Source: Caldimicrobium sp.
Lineage (GTDB): Bacteria; Desulfobacterota; Thermodesulfobacteria; Thermodesulfobacteriales; Thermodesulfobacteriaceae
Direction: 5' to 3'
NCBI GenBank assembly: GCA_025059715.1
Contig: JANXCE010000009.1
Coordinates: 1-63,767, forward strand
Length of the DNA stretch: 63,767 nucleotides
Every line of letters starts with the position of its first letter. Position 1 is the first letter of the stretch. Positions 35,804 to 44,629 of the stretch are shown one piece after another. The notes beneath the pieces were generated by a model. It saw nothing but the letters and a program-made list of their open reading frames with translations, made no database searches and was not told the origin of the DNA. The position numbers and the translations under genes were made by a program.

Positions 35804-35841
35804 ACAATACCTCCTTTTTTTGATTTGGAACCTTTAATGTT

Positions 35842-35869
35842 ATTATAGCCTTTTTTCTATAGAAAGCAA
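35842..35869 (-). promoter_or_regulatory. Promoter of the EncFtn-like gene with internal palindrome
   Basis: Minus strand: TTGCTT (35864-35869), 16-bp spacer, TATAAT (35842-35847). The spacer holds the perfect 12-bp palindrome TTTCTATAGAAA (35854-35865), a possible operator. Confidence 0.6.
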
Positions 35870-35884
35870 ATTTAATACAAGGGC

Positions 35885-35912
35885 TTGACAAAAGGTGGAA
35901 TCATTTTATTAT
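35885..35912 (+). promoter_or_regulatory. Promoter of tRNA-Gln
   Basis: TTGACA (35885-35890), 16-bp spacer, TATTAT (35907-35912). It is divergent from the ferritin promoter, with the -35 boxes 15 bp apart. It could also serve the M16 protease gene. Confidence 0.75.
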
Positions 35913-35933
35913 TTTTCATAAATTCCCATTCTT

Positions 35934-36005
35934 TGGGGGATCGTCTAATTGGCAGGACAGTGGACTCTGGATCCACGAGTGGAGGTTCGAGTCCTCCTCC
36001 CCCAG
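35934..36005 (+). tRNA. tRNA-Gln (anticodon CTG)
   Basis: A 72-nt cloverleaf: acceptor TGGGGGA/TCCCCCA, anticodon loop CTCTGGA, variable loop GAGT, T-arm GGAGG-TTCGAGT-CCTCC, discriminator G. CCA is not encoded. The U1-A72 pair is typical for tRNA-Gln. Confidence 0.96.
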
Positions 36006-36054
36006 TTTTCTTTTAAAGAACCCTCATGATATCATACTCCCTGACCACTCTTTT

Positions 36055-38664
36055 ATGCTTCTATTAGGAAAAATTAAAACCTTTCTATTATCACTTTTTT
36101 TACTATTGGGAGGCTTTTTTATGCCAGATAGTCTCCATGGGGAAAGGATCTTACTTGAAAAGATTGTAGAAAGGGATCTTCCTTCAGGACTAAAGGTTCT
36201 CTTTATGCCCTTTGAAAGAGAAAAGGTGGTTGCAGTATATCTCTGCGTTAGGGTAGGTAGTAAGTATGAGTGGGATGAGGTGGCAGGGATCACCCATTTA
36301 ATTGAGCATATGATTTTTAAGGGTGGTGAGGGGCAAAAGCCGGGTGAGGTTGCTGGAAAGGTAGAAGCAAAGGGAGGATACATCAATGCCTTTACTTCCT
36401 ATGACAAAACCTGTTATTATGTTGTTGGACCAAAGGAGGTTTTAGAAACCGCATTAGAAGTCCTCTCCCAAGCAGTCTTTAAACCCTATTTCGACCCCTT
36501 AGAACTGGAGAAAGAAAAAGAAGTTATTGTAGAAGAGATGAAAATGCGTTTAGACAACCCTATGATTGTTCTCTTTGAAGAGCTTATGAAAACTTCTTAC
36601 ACTCAATATCCCTATAAGAGGCCGATTATAGGATATGAACAAACGGTAAGAAAAATAAAGAGAGAGGATCTCTTTTATTTCATTGACCGGTTTTATACCC
36701 CTGAAAATATGATACTTACCATTACCGGAGCCATAGATTTGAGGGAATTGGAGCCTCTTCTTGAGAGATATTTTGCTAAACTTCCAGCAAGAAAATTAAA
36801 GAAAGTTTCCTTTCCCGCTGAACCCTATGTTAGTGAACCCAAGCTTGCATGGGTAGAGCGTCCTGTAAAGGAATCCTACTTTGCTCTCTCTTTTCCTGCC
36901 CCTTCCATCAGGGATGATAACGCTCCTCTAATGGACCTTTTGGCGGAAATCCTCGGTGGAGGTGAGTCCTCAAGGTTATACCTTAGACTAAAGAGAGAAC
37001 TTTCTTTAGTAAAAAACATTTCCGCTACTGCTTTTACGCCTGAGGGCCCAGGGCTCTTTGAAGTTTTGGGCACCGCAGATCCTCAAAATTTTCATAAAAT
37101 ACTCCAAGAGGTCTTAAAGGAGATAGATAAATTTAAGAAAGAGGGACCAAGCAAAAGGGAATTAGAAAAGGCTAAAATTCAAGTGCTCTCTTCTTTTATA
37201 TTTACTCAAGAGACTGCGGAGGGGCTTTCCCGACAAATAGCTAATTTTCAACTTTCTCGAGGAAGTTACCGAGACATCCTCTGGTATAAAGAAAAAATAG
37301 AAAAAGCAACCGAAGATGAGCTTAGAACTTTAGCGGAAAAATGGCTTGACCCTCAAAAATTAGTCGCGGTATTCCTCTCTGAAAGGGCACTCTTTAGTGA
37401 GGAGGAATATAAAAACCTTGTTCTCTCAGGCAAGGTGCATCCAAAGGTGGAAACATTTACTTTGGGAAATGGTCTAAAGGTTATTCTCTTTCCTCGGAGG
37501 GATATCCCCACAGTGGGTATCTCCTTAGTATTTCCAGGAGGGGTGCGTTTTGAGAGAGAAGATAGAAACGGTCTTTTTCAAGCACTAACCTTACTCTGGA
37601 CTCGGGGCACGGAGAGACATTCCGCCGAAGAGATTGCAGAAAAATTAGAATCTCTTGGAGCCTCAATTAAGGGATTTACTGGAAGGAACACCTTTGGCTT
37701 AAAAGCCTTGACTCTTTCTTCGAAGCTTGATGAAACCTTAGAGCTTTTCAGAGAAATTTTACTTTATCCCTCCTTTAGCGAAGAAGAAATTGAAAAGGCA
37801 AAACCGGAGCTACTCTCTCTTCTTCACCAACAGGAAGATCAACCTTTAGCCCTGGCGTTAAAAGAATTCCTTCAAAATTTCTTCCCCCATCACCCCTATG
37901 GCTTAAATCAGGCAGGATCAAGGGAATTTTATCTGGCACTTAATTCCACAATTTTAAAGGATGCCTACAAAGAGTTTGTTACTCCAGATCGAGGAGTTTT
38001 AGTGATTACCGGAGATTTTGACTCAAGATATCTAAAAAATAAAATTAGATCCCTCTTTAGGACATGGGATACTCAAAAAAGACAAACAATCAAAGAGCCA
38101 GCACCTACTCAACCTAAGGATCCTATAAAACGAACTAAAAAAGAGACTTTTCAAACTCAAATTTTACTCGGATTTCAAGTACCAGGACTTTTATCCAAAG
38201 AAAGGGTTACTCTTGAGATTCTTAATAGTGCTCTTTCAGGTCAGGATGGTAGACTCTTCCGTATCTTAAGAGACGAAAGATCTCTTGCCTATGCGGTAAC
38301 TTCCTTTTTAGTTCTTTATCCTCAAAAATCTGCTTTAATTTTTTATATTGGCTGTTCTCCTGAGAAAGAAAAACAAGCTATAGATGGTTTTTTTGAGATC
38401 TTGAGCTCCATCAAAACAGAGGGACTAACTGAGGCAGAACTTGATCGAGCCAAAAAAAGAGTGCTCGGAAGACAAAGATTAGCCTTACAAAGTAATCTTG
38501 CTAAGGCAGAAGATATGGCCATTAACGAGGTTTTAGGATTAGGTTGGAATTTCTTTGAACTTTATGAAAATTTGGTTGAAAAGACCTCTTCAGAGGACCT
38601 TAAAAACCTCATAGAGAGGTATCTAAATAAAGAGCAAGCTTTTTTACTAATTTTAGGAAGATAG
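36055..38664 (+). CDS. Secreted M16-family zinc protease, two-unit fusion
   Basis: This 869-aa protein has a signal peptide (about residues 8-29), an N-terminal M16 unit with the inverted zinc motif HLIEH (THLIEHMIFKG) and a downstream Glu, and a second M16-like unit starting near residue 475 (VETFTLGNGLKVILFPRR) that lacks HxxEH. This is the active plus inactive arrangement of pitrilysin-type proteases, here in one chain. It probably acts in the periplasm. tsaE follows directly. Confidence 0.93.
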   Translation: MLLLGKIKTFLLSLFLLLGGFFMPDSLHGERILLEKIVERDLPSGLKVLFMPFEREKVVAVYLCVRVGSKYEWDEVAGITHLIEHMIFKGGEGQKPGEVAGKVEAKGGYINAFTSYDKTCYYVVGPKEVLETALEVLSQAVFKPYFDPLELEKEKEVIVEEMKMRLDNPMIVLFEELMKTSYTQYPYKRPIIGYEQTVRKIKREDLFYFIDRFYTPENMILTITGAIDLRELEPLLERYFAKLPARKLKKVSFPAEPYVSEPKLAWVERPVKESYFALSFPAPSIRDDNAPLMDLLAEILGGGESSRLYLRLKRELSLVKNISATAFTPEGPGLFEVLGTADPQNFHKILQEVLKEIDKFKKEGPSKRELEKAKIQVLSSFIFTQETAEGLSRQIANFQLSRGSYRDILWYKEKIEKATEDELRTLAEKWLDPQKLVAVFLSERALFSEEEYKNLVLSGKVHPKVETFTLGNGLKVILFPRRDIPTVGISLVFPGGVRFEREDRNGLFQALTLLWTRGTERHSAEEIAEKLESLGASIKGFTGRNTFGLKALTLSSKLDETLELFREILLYPSFSEEEIEKAKPELLSLLHQQEDQPLALALKEFLQNFFPHHPYGLNQAGSREFYLALNSTILKDAYKEFVTPDRGVLVITGDFDSRYLKNKIRSLFRTWDTQKRQTIKEPAPTQPKDPIKRTKKETFQTQILLGFQVPGLLSKERVTLEILNSALSGQDGRLFRILRDERSLAYAVTSFLVLYPQKSALIFYIGCSPEKEKQAIDGFFEILSSIKTEGLTEAELDRAKKRVLGRQRLALQSNLAKAEDMAINEVLGLGWNFFELYENLVEKTSSEDLKNLIERYLNKEQAFLLILGR

Positions 38665-38676
38665 AGAGGGACAACC

Positions 38677-39150
38677 CTGGAATTCATACTTAAATCTCCG
38701 GAAGAAACCAAAAAAATTGGAAGAATCATCGCAAAATACCTTAAACCTGGAGATCTTGTGTTACTCTATGGAGACTTAGGTGCTGGAAAAACTACTCTCA
38801 TTCAAGGTATTGTTGAAGGATTAGAAGTGGATCCTCAAGTATACGTCACAAGTCCCACCTTTGCCATAGTAAATCTATACGAAGGAAAATATACTATAAT
38901 TCATCTTGATCTTTATAGACTAGAGACAGAGGATATAGAAGACCTGGGTATTTGGGAATACTTATCCTCTAGTATAGTTCTTATTGAATGGGCGGATAGA
39001 CTTTCCAAAATTCCAGGAGAAGATTTTTTGGAAATTCACCTTAAGTATTTAAATGGCCAAGGAAGAATTATCTCCCTTGTTGGCTATGGATTATGGTCTG
39101 AACTCCTAAAAGCACTGGGTAAGGATGAAGAATTAACTCAATGGGTATAA
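38677..39150 (+). CDS. tsaE: tRNA threonylcarbamoyladenosine ATPase TsaE, probable CTG start
   Basis: This protein has Walker A YGDLGAGKTTLIQGI, TSPTFAIVN, HLDLYRLE and LIEWADR, the full TsaE signature. The first ATG/GTG/TTG in frame (GTG 38758) sits six residues before the Walker motif and would remove the N-terminal segment. Upstream, in frame and open back to the M16 stop, the residues EFILKSPEETKKIGRIIAKYL fit TsaE in pieces. CTG at 38677 preceded by GAGAGGGA gives 157 aa, normal for the family. The C-terminus overlaps the convergent glucokinase gene by 83 nt. Confidence 0.85.
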   Translation: MEFILKSPEETKKIGRIIAKYLKPGDLVLLYGDLGAGKTTLIQGIVEGLEVDPQVYVTSPTFAIVNLYEGKYTIIHLDLYRLETEDIEDLGIWEYLSSSIVLIEWADRLSKIPGEDFLEIHLKYLNGQGRIISLVGYGLWSELLKALGKDEELTQWV

Positions 39151-40039
39151 GTTCTAAAAGTTCCTTTAACTTTTTAGAATGGAAATATCCCTCTTCAAAT
39201 CTTTGAAGATACTCCTTTTGATTGAAAAATTCCTTTAACCCAGCAAGCACTCCACCAGCAAGATAAATTCCACCTAAGGGTTTAAAATACACCGCCACTT
39301 CATAGCACTTTCTACCAAGAAGTCTAAAATACAACAAAATAACTTCCCTTGCCTCTTTTTCTCCCTGAAGAGCTAAGGTAGTTATTTCCTCGGGGGTAAT
39401 CTTTTTTTGATAGAGATATTCATACCAAGCGGATAGTCCTCTCCCTGAAAGAGCTTCTTCCCAAGTAATTTCCCTATCCATAGACTTTAAAAATTCTATA
39501 AATCTCCATTCATTGCCATCAGCGGGTGAAAAGGGACTGTGGCCTCCCTCCGTAGAAAGAATCTTTAGGGGCTTTAAACTTATAAGTAGAGAGATTCCCA
39601 CTCCAGTTCCAATAGCCATAAAGGCCTTAACATCCGATGAACTAACTCTTGTTTTTTTTACCTTTCTTATGGAGAATAGGTCTTTTCCTCTAAGATACTT
39701 AACAGACCCTGCCATAGCCTCAAGATCGTTTACAAGATAGACTCTTTTCAGATTAAATTTTCTCCTCAGTTTTTCTCCTCCTATCTCCCAGCCTAAGTTA
39801 GTAATAGTAGCTTTGTTCTTTATAACTGGACCTGCAAGGGCAAAAATAGCCTCTTTTGGCTGGCAAGAGGGTCTCACCTCGGATAAATACTTGACAAGCA
39901 AATCCTCAAAATGGAAAAACTCTCTATTTTTGTATGCCTTTAGAGAAAAGATTTTTCCTTTAATTGGGTCAAAGAGGGCAAGACGAGAATTTGTGCCTCC
40001 AACATCTCCAATTAGAATAGAGTAAGAGTAATCTATCAA
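39068..40039 (-). CDS. glk: Glucokinase (Glk, COG0837 type)
   Basis: This 323-aa kinase has the ATP motif IGDVGGTNSRLALFD near the N-terminus, LVNDLEAMA, the glycine-rich IGTGVGISLL and the family-typical EGGHSPFSPADGNEW. It phosphorylates glucose to the substrate of the pgi product. The start is TTG with AAGGA very close upstream, so the exact start is a little uncertain. Confidence 0.9.
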   Translation of the reverse strand: MIDYSYSILIGDVGGTNSRLALFDPIKGKIFSLKAYKNREFFHFEDLLVKYLSEVRPSCQPKEAIFALAGPVIKNKATITNLGWEIGGEKLRRKFNLKRVYLVNDLEAMAGSVKYLRGKDLFSIRKVKKTRVSSSDVKAFMAIGTGVGISLLISLKPLKILSTEGGHSPFSPADGNEWRFIEFLKSMDREITWEEALSGRGLSAWYEYLYQKKITPEEITTLALQGEKEAREVILLYFRLLGRKCYEVAVYFKPLGGIYLAGGVLAGLKEFFNQKEYLQRFEEGYFHSKKLKELLELIPIELILHPYPVLLGVQTIIHSQQGR

Positions 40040-40073
40040 GATCCTTTTGAAAACCCTCTAATCCTTTTAAGTT

Positions 40074-40721
40074 CTATCTTTTTGGAACTAAGGGTGGCTG
40101 CTTAGTTGGTTCCTTAGGAGGTTCCTTGGTTGCCTGCTCCTTAGTTTTTCCTGGCTCAGTAGTTGTCTTTTTTCCCTTTAATTCATCATAGTGTTTATTA
40201 AAAAGGTCTACAATCAGGGGTGAAAGATCTATTCTCGTGGACGCAAAGTAAATACCCGGTTGTGTCTTTTCGAGAATCAAATCGTATTTTTCCTTTTCAA
40301 CAAAGTTCCTAATCACTATCTCTAATTCTTTAAACACTGGATCAAGCAACTTTCTTTCTAATTCCTGCATTTCAAATTGGGCATCCTCTTGCATAGTTTT
40401 AAATTCTCTAAGTTTTCTCTGATATTCTGATTGTTTTTTTTCTCTCATCTCTGGGGACCAGATAGGTCCCTTTTTCTCTATCTCCTCTCTTAGTGCTTCT
40501 AATTCCTTGCCCTTGCTTTCCAATTTAGCCTGAAGTTCCTCATACTTTTTCTGCAACTGATCCATTACTTCTTGCCCATATTTTGAAGTATTTATAACTC
40601 TTTTTATGTCAATTACTGCTATCTTAATTGATTCTTGAGAGGTATAACTAGGTAAGGGGAAGACAAAAATTATTGAGAAAGCTAAAAGCAAGAGGAGTTT
40701 ACACTGGTGTATCTTAATCAT
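40074..40721 (-). CDS. OmpH/Skp-like periplasmic chaperone with extended basic/Pro tail
   Basis: This 215-aa protein has a signal peptide (KLLLLLAFSIIFVFPLP), the OmpH start KIAVIDIKRVINTSKYG and a long charged coiled coil. Skp holds unfolded outer-membrane proteins. The last 30 residues are a low-complexity tail rich in Lys, Thr and Pro (KEPTKQPPLVPKR) not usual in Skp. It follows pal by 10 nt. Confidence 0.88.
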   Translation of the reverse strand: MIKIHQCKLLLLLAFSIIFVFPLPSYTSQESIKIAVIDIKRVINTSKYGQEVMDQLQKKYEELQAKLESKGKELEALREEIEKKGPIWSPEMREKKQSEYQRKLREFKTMQEDAQFEMQELERKLLDPVFKELEIVIRNFVEKEKYDLILEKTQPGIYFASTRIDLSPLIVDLFNKHYDELKGKKTTTEPGKTKEQATKEPPKEPTKQPPLVPKR

Positions 40722-40731
40722 AGTTCCTCCC

Positions 40732-41334
40732 CTATTTTATTACAAAATCTACCCTTCGATTAATTGCCCAACACGACTCTTCGCTTTGGGTGCAAAGGGG
40801 TTTTTCTTCACCAAAACTTATAACATGAATTCTTGCTTCTTCAATACCAAGTTTTATTAACATTTTCTTTACCTCTAAGGCCCTCTTCATACCCAAAGCC
40901 ATATTGTATTCATTAGTGCCCCTTTCATCACAATTTCCTTGAAGTTCTACCTTAACTCTGGGATTTTCCATAAGATAACGCACATTCTTTATGATCCTAT
41001 CAAACATATCCTCTCTAATAGAAAAATCATCAAAGTCAAAAAAAATGGCAAGCAAAGGAGGAGTTGACCTTCCATATAATTTCCAGTGTTCTATATCCTC
41101 TTTTTTTACAACCTCGGGTCTTTTCTCATCCCCTAATAACTTTGCTATTTCTCTATCTTCGAGCTTATCTACTTTCTTATCTATTTCGATTCTATCCACC
41201 TTTACTGGTTCTCTCCTTTCCTCTATTTTCGGAGAAACTTTTGGCACTTCTACGACTGGAGGAAGCTCCTTTTTTGCGCATCCTCCTAACATGATAAAAA
41301 ACAATATTAAACACCCAAGAATTATATTCCGCAT
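40732..41334 (-). CDS. pal: Peptidoglycan-associated lipoprotein Pal (OmpA family)
   Basis: This 200-aa lipoprotein has a lipobox (FIMLGGC, Cys19) and an OmpA C-terminal domain with FDFDDFSI, LQGNCDERGTNEYN and NRRVDFVI, which bind peptidoglycan. Between lipid anchor and domain is a charged Lys/Glu linker (about 25-85). Tol genes are not in the window. Confidence 0.93.
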   Translation of the reverse strand: MRNIILGCLILFFIMLGGCAKKELPPVVEVPKVSPKIEERREPVKVDRIEIDKKVDKLEDREIAKLLGDEKRPEVVKKEDIEHWKLYGRSTPPLLAIFFDFDDFSIREDMFDRIIKNVRYLMENPRVKVELQGNCDERGTNEYNMALGMKRALEVKKMLIKLGIEEARIHVISFGEEKPLCTQSEESCWAINRRVDFVIK

Positions 41335-41360
41335 AGCATATTCCTCCCTCTCGCTTTATG

Positions 41361-41939
41361 TCAACTATATCCTGTTAAGTCAATTTCCATTATAAATTCT
41401 CCCAGAAGAAATTCTAAATTTTTTTTAATATACTCACAAGCTTGATAAAGTAAAGTGAGTTCCTTTGCAACTACATTAGTCACCTTAACATACTCTTCGG
41501 GTTTAAACTTCTCCTGTAATCTTCTACAAAAGAACTCTCTACATAAATAGGGTCTAGCAAATATTTTACATCCCCTTTCTCCTACAAAGAAACACCTACC
41601 AGGAACTTCCCTTTTTCTTGGTATCTCTTTATTTAAAAATTTATTTATTAAAATTATATTAATGGTGACTTCATTCTCTAAACCAGTTTTGCAACAGCCC
41701 TTTCTTTCTTCAACTGAACAGATATAACATTCCTCAAAGCTCTTTATTTCCTCCATAACCTCATTCGCTTTTCTTACCGCTGATTCATACTCCAATAAAA
41801 GGCTACTAAAGGTGCTATCGCTTGCAAAATATTCTCTCCAATTTTCATAGAGTTCTTCCGCTATTTCTAATTTTCTTCTTAATATTTCCTCTGGATCGCT
41901 AAATCCAATAGTAAAGATACCTTTCAATCTTCCTTTCAT
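41361..41939 (-). CDS. Cys-rich protein, possible YkgJ-type Zn/Fe chelating domain
   Basis: This 192-aa protein has clustered cysteines CYICSVEERKGCCKTG and RCFFVGERGCKIFARPYLCREFFC in the middle, resembling the metal-binding UPF0153/YkgJ family. The N-terminal third is helical and charged. It is first in a run with pal and the OmpH gene. The function is unknown. Confidence 0.6.
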   Translation of the reverse strand: MKGRLKGIFTIGFSDPEEILRRKLEIAEELYENWREYFASDSTFSSLLLEYESAVRKANEVMEEIKSFEECYICSVEERKGCCKTGLENEVTINIILINKFLNKEIPRKREVPGRCFFVGERGCKIFARPYLCREFFCRRLQEKFKPEEYVKVTNVVAKELTLLYQACEYIKKNLEFLLGEFIMEIDLTGYS

Positions 41940-42120
41940 CTCGCTATTTTGATTATTACTTATAGTTAGGTTTGTCTTTTAATGTTCAATTTTGCTTAAC
42001 TTTTCGACATCTCTTTAAACATTTTTCCTCATAATTTTTCTATCCGTTTTTCCTATCTTTAAATTCCAAGTCTTATCAAATTTTCTACCTAAATTTTCAA
42101 ATCTACCCTCAATTTTTAAT

Positions 42121-42453
42121 TTATGGAACATTTTTAATTATAAAAACCTCTTGAATAATAATTAAACCATGTTGAATTTTTTCTTTAATTAGGGCAACGA
42201 AATTTTTAACCTTTTCCTCACTATCCACAAGTTCAATAACCAGTGGTAGGTTAGAGGATAAATCTGCAAAAGAGAGCGTCCTAATAATTTTTGAAGGTCC
42301 ATAACCAGTGATAGCTCGATAAACAGTGACCCCGGCCATATCTCTTTCTTTGGCCAGTTCTATGATTCTTTTATAGAGAGGTTTCCCCTCTAAACGATCT
42401 TGCTCTCTTACATATATTCTCAACATTAGTCCCCTTTGCTCGTATATCTCCAT
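42121..42453 (-). CDS. DUF190 (PII-like) protein
   Basis: This 110-aa protein matches DUF190: LMLRIYVREQDRLEGKPLYKRII in pieces, GVTVYRAITGYG, LPLVIELVDSEEKV. The fold is PII-like. It lies 3 nt after crcB, a pairing seen in many bacteria, so a regulatory role in fluoride export is likely but unproven. Confidence 0.9.
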   Translation of the reverse strand: MEIYEQRGLMLRIYVREQDRLEGKPLYKRIIELAKERDMAGVTVYRAITGYGPSKIIRTLSFADLSSNLPLVIELVDSEEKVKNFVALIKEKIQHGLIIIQEVFIIKNVP

Positions 42454-42456
42454 AGA

Positions 42457-42840
42457 TTAAAACGCTCTTGTAAAGAAAATTTTTGCTAAAAGGAAGCCTG
42501 CTATTCCTGCAAGAAGGGAGACAAAAAAATTACCAATTAGGTTTAAGAAGGCTAAAAGCAGCTGCTTATCTTTTATAAGAGAAAGGGTGTCATAAGTAAC
42601 AGAAGATAAAGTGGTAAAGGAACCTAAAAATCCGATGACCAAGAAATAACGATAATGGGGATCCAAAGAGCCATAATTGAAAAGAGACATAAAAAAAGTT
42701 ATTAAAAGGGATCCTAAGATATTAACCAATAGTGTGCCGCAGGGAAAGGTGTCACAGAGATAACGGGCGAAAAGGGAAGCGATAAAATAACGCAATAGTG
42801 CTCCAATAGCGCCACCTATAGCTATGAGAATTAAATGCAT
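42457..42840 (-). CDS. crcB: Fluoride channel CrcB/Fluc
   Basis: This 127-aa protein has four hydrophobic helices with GGAIGALLRY, FPCGTLLVNILGSL and GFLGSFTTLSSVTYD, the conserved Fluc motifs including the Asn and the Phe-box region. Fluc dimers let fluoride leave the cell. Its start overlaps the kinase gene end by 10 nt. I see no fluoride riboswitch in the coding overlap. Confidence 0.95.
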   Translation of the reverse strand: MHLILIAIGGAIGALLRYFIASLFARYLCDTFPCGTLLVNILGSLLITFFMSLFNYGSLDPHYRYFLVIGFLGSFTTLSSVTYDTLSLIKDKQLLLAFLNLIGNFFVSLLAGIAGFLLAKIFFTRAF

Positions 42841-43454
42841 TCCCTCGGTAGAAGGGTTAAAAGTTTTTGGTAGAGCGAAAAGCCGTTATCGTAAACCTCC
42901 ACAGGTAACTCAACCAGATTGGCCCCCCTTTCTCTATAAAACTCGATTAAAGGAAGGGTTTCCTTTTTGAACCACTTTAATTTTTTCCTCACATATTCTA
43001 ATTTATCATCCTCTCTGTGGATTCTATCACCAGCAGGATCTGTTGCAAGCCTGATTATTAAACTTTTCACATCAATGGTCAAGTTAATGACTAAAATAAC
43101 CTTTATTTTGGACTCCAATTCTGTTGCTTGAAAGAGATTTCTTGGAAGACCATTTAGAACAAGAATGTCTGCTTCATCAAAGTGTTTATGATGCAGAAAG
43201 GAATAGAGTATGTTTTGAGCTAAATAAAATTCTTCGGGTTTTAACAATCTGGCTTCTTTTAAGATGTTGTTTATGAGAAGTTTATCTTCATTAGATAAGT
43301 GAAGAGCTCCCTGGGCAGCTTTTCTTAGATTTTCTCCAAAGTCAAAGTGTAGGACTCTTTTACCGAGGATACCCCTTTTTTCCAGCTCAGTCCCCAGGGG
43401 ACTTTTTCCCGAACCAGTTGGTCCAAGAAGTAAAATAGACCTAATCAAGGGCAT
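42831..43454 (-). CDS. Adenylate-kinase-like P-loop nucleoside kinase
   Basis: This 207-aa protein has Walker A LLGPTGSGKSPLG near the N-terminus, a hydrophobic strand with VLNGLPRN, and a lid-like arginine region (RLATDPAGDRIHREDD). It resembles adenylate kinase but lacks the normal AMP site pattern, so the substrate is not assigned. It lies 3 nt after ftsY and overlaps crcB. Confidence 0.75.
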   Translation of the reverse strand: MPLIRSILLLGPTGSGKSPLGTELEKRGILGKRVLHFDFGENLRKAAQGALHLSNEDKLLINNILKEARLLKPEEFYLAQNILYSFLHHKHFDEADILVLNGLPRNLFQATELESKIKVILVINLTIDVKSLIIRLATDPAGDRIHREDDKLEYVRKKLKWFKKETLPLIEFYRERGANLVELPVEVYDNGFSLYQKLLTLLPRECI

Positions 43455-43457
43455 AAT

Positions 43458-44432
43458 TTAATCAGGGAGAATAGCAGAGACAAAGGCTTCCTTATCAAAG
43501 GGAAGAAGATCCTCTGCTTTTTCTCCCAGTCCTATAAAAAGTATGGGTAACTTGTATTTATTGGCTATGGCTAAGGCGATGCCACCTTTGGCGGTGCCAT
43601 CCATTTTGGTAATTATTATAGCATCAATAGGTATGGCTTTTAGAAAATGTTCCGCTTGGGAGAGCGCATTTTGACCTGTTGTAGCATCAAGGACAAGAAT
43701 GTTAATGCGCTGTTGCTTAGGGACTAATTTATCCATAACACGGTGCATTTTCTTTAACTCTTCCATAAGATTATGTTTGGTATGAAGTCTACCTGCGGTA
43801 TCCACAAGAACTATGTCAAATTTCTCTTTGATAGCCCTTTCTAAACCCTGATAAATAACAGAAGAGGGATCGGATCCCTCCTTTAGGGATACTACAGGGA
43901 CTTCCAAGCGTTCACCCCAACTTTTCAGTTGATCAATGGCTGCAGCTCTAAAGGTGTCGCCAGCAACAAGGAGAACCCTTTGTTTTTTCTCCTTAAATTT
44001 GAGAGCTAATTTCGCAATGGTTGTAGTTTTACCAACACCATTCACACCTAAAAAAAAGAGAACTCCTGGTTTCACCTCAGGAGGAAAGGTGAATGCATGG
44101 TCAGGAAAGATATCTATACAGATTCTTTTTAATTCTCTCTTAAGTTCGGAAGTAGTAAGAGGTTCACCCTTAAGAATTTTATTTTTAAAGGGTTCAAGAA
44201 GGGCTAAGGTTGTTTCAACTCCAAGATCCGCTAAGATGAGTTTTTCCTCTAACTCTTCCAGAAAAGGAAGATCAACAAGTTTTTCAATAACAAAGAGGTT
44301 ACTTAGAGCAGAGGTGAGCTTTTCTTTGGTTTTGGAAAGGCCCTTTTTGAAGCGCTCTAAAAGACCTCTTGATTCTTTTGTTTCCCCATTTTTTTCCTTG
44401 TTTTGTTCTTTTTTTTGGAAGGGATTAAACAT
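43458..44432 (-). CDS. ftsY: Signal recognition particle receptor FtsY
   Basis: This 324-aa GTPase has a short charged N-terminal A region, N domain, G1 GVNGVGKTTTIAKLA, DTFRAAAIDQL, DTAGRLHTK, TKMDGTAKGG and GLGEKAEDL. It receives the SRP-ribosome complex at the membrane. It heads the ftsY-kinase-crcB-DUF190 run; tRNA-Ser is 40 nt upstream. Confidence 0.97.
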   Translation of the reverse strand: MFNPFQKKEQNKEKNGETKESRGLLERFKKGLSKTKEKLTSALSNLFVIEKLVDLPFLEELEEKLILADLGVETTLALLEPFKNKILKGEPLTTSELKRELKRICIDIFPDHAFTFPPEVKPGVLFFLGVNGVGKTTTIAKLALKFKEKKQRVLLVAGDTFRAAAIDQLKSWGERLEVPVVSLKEGSDPSSVIYQGLERAIKEKFDIVLVDTAGRLHTKHNLMEELKKMHRVMDKLVPKQQRINILVLDATTGQNALSQAEHFLKAIPIDAIIITKMDGTAKGGIALAIANKYKLPILFIGLGEKAEDLLPFDKEAFVSAILPD

Positions 44433-44471
44433 AGGTTATTTAATAAAGGGAAAAAACTTTTTAGTGGGAAG

Positions 44472-44562
44472 CGGAGGGGGAGGGATTCGAACCCCCGGAG
44501 GGGGAGCAAGCCCCCTCAACGGCTTTCAAGGCCGCCCCCTTCGTCCACTCGGGCACCCCTCC
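44472..44562 (-). tRNA. tRNA-Ser (anticodon TGA)
   Basis: A class II tRNA of 91 nt: acceptor GGAGGGG/CCCCTCC, anticodon loop CTTGAAA, a long variable arm GAGGGGGCTTGCTCCCCCTC, T-loop TTCGAAT, discriminator G. CCA is not encoded. The arm is very GC-rich against an AT-rich background, as expected for a thermophile. Confidence 0.95.
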
Positions 44563-44583
44563 AAACCAAAAAAATCTCTTCAT

Positions 44584-44611
44584 AATATAATCCCATTTAT
44601 TTAATTAACAA
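44584..44611 (-). promoter_or_regulatory. Promoter of tRNA-Ser
   Basis: Minus strand: TTGTTA (44606-44611), 16-bp spacer, TATATT (44584-44589). Start would be near 44577. Confidence 0.55.
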
Positions 44612-44629
44612 CATATTAAGCACTCTCTC

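Noticed and set aside
42457-43454. Fluoride riboswitch before crcB
   Set aside because: crcB starts inside the kinase gene, leaving no leader, and I could not find the conserved motif upstream of the operon.
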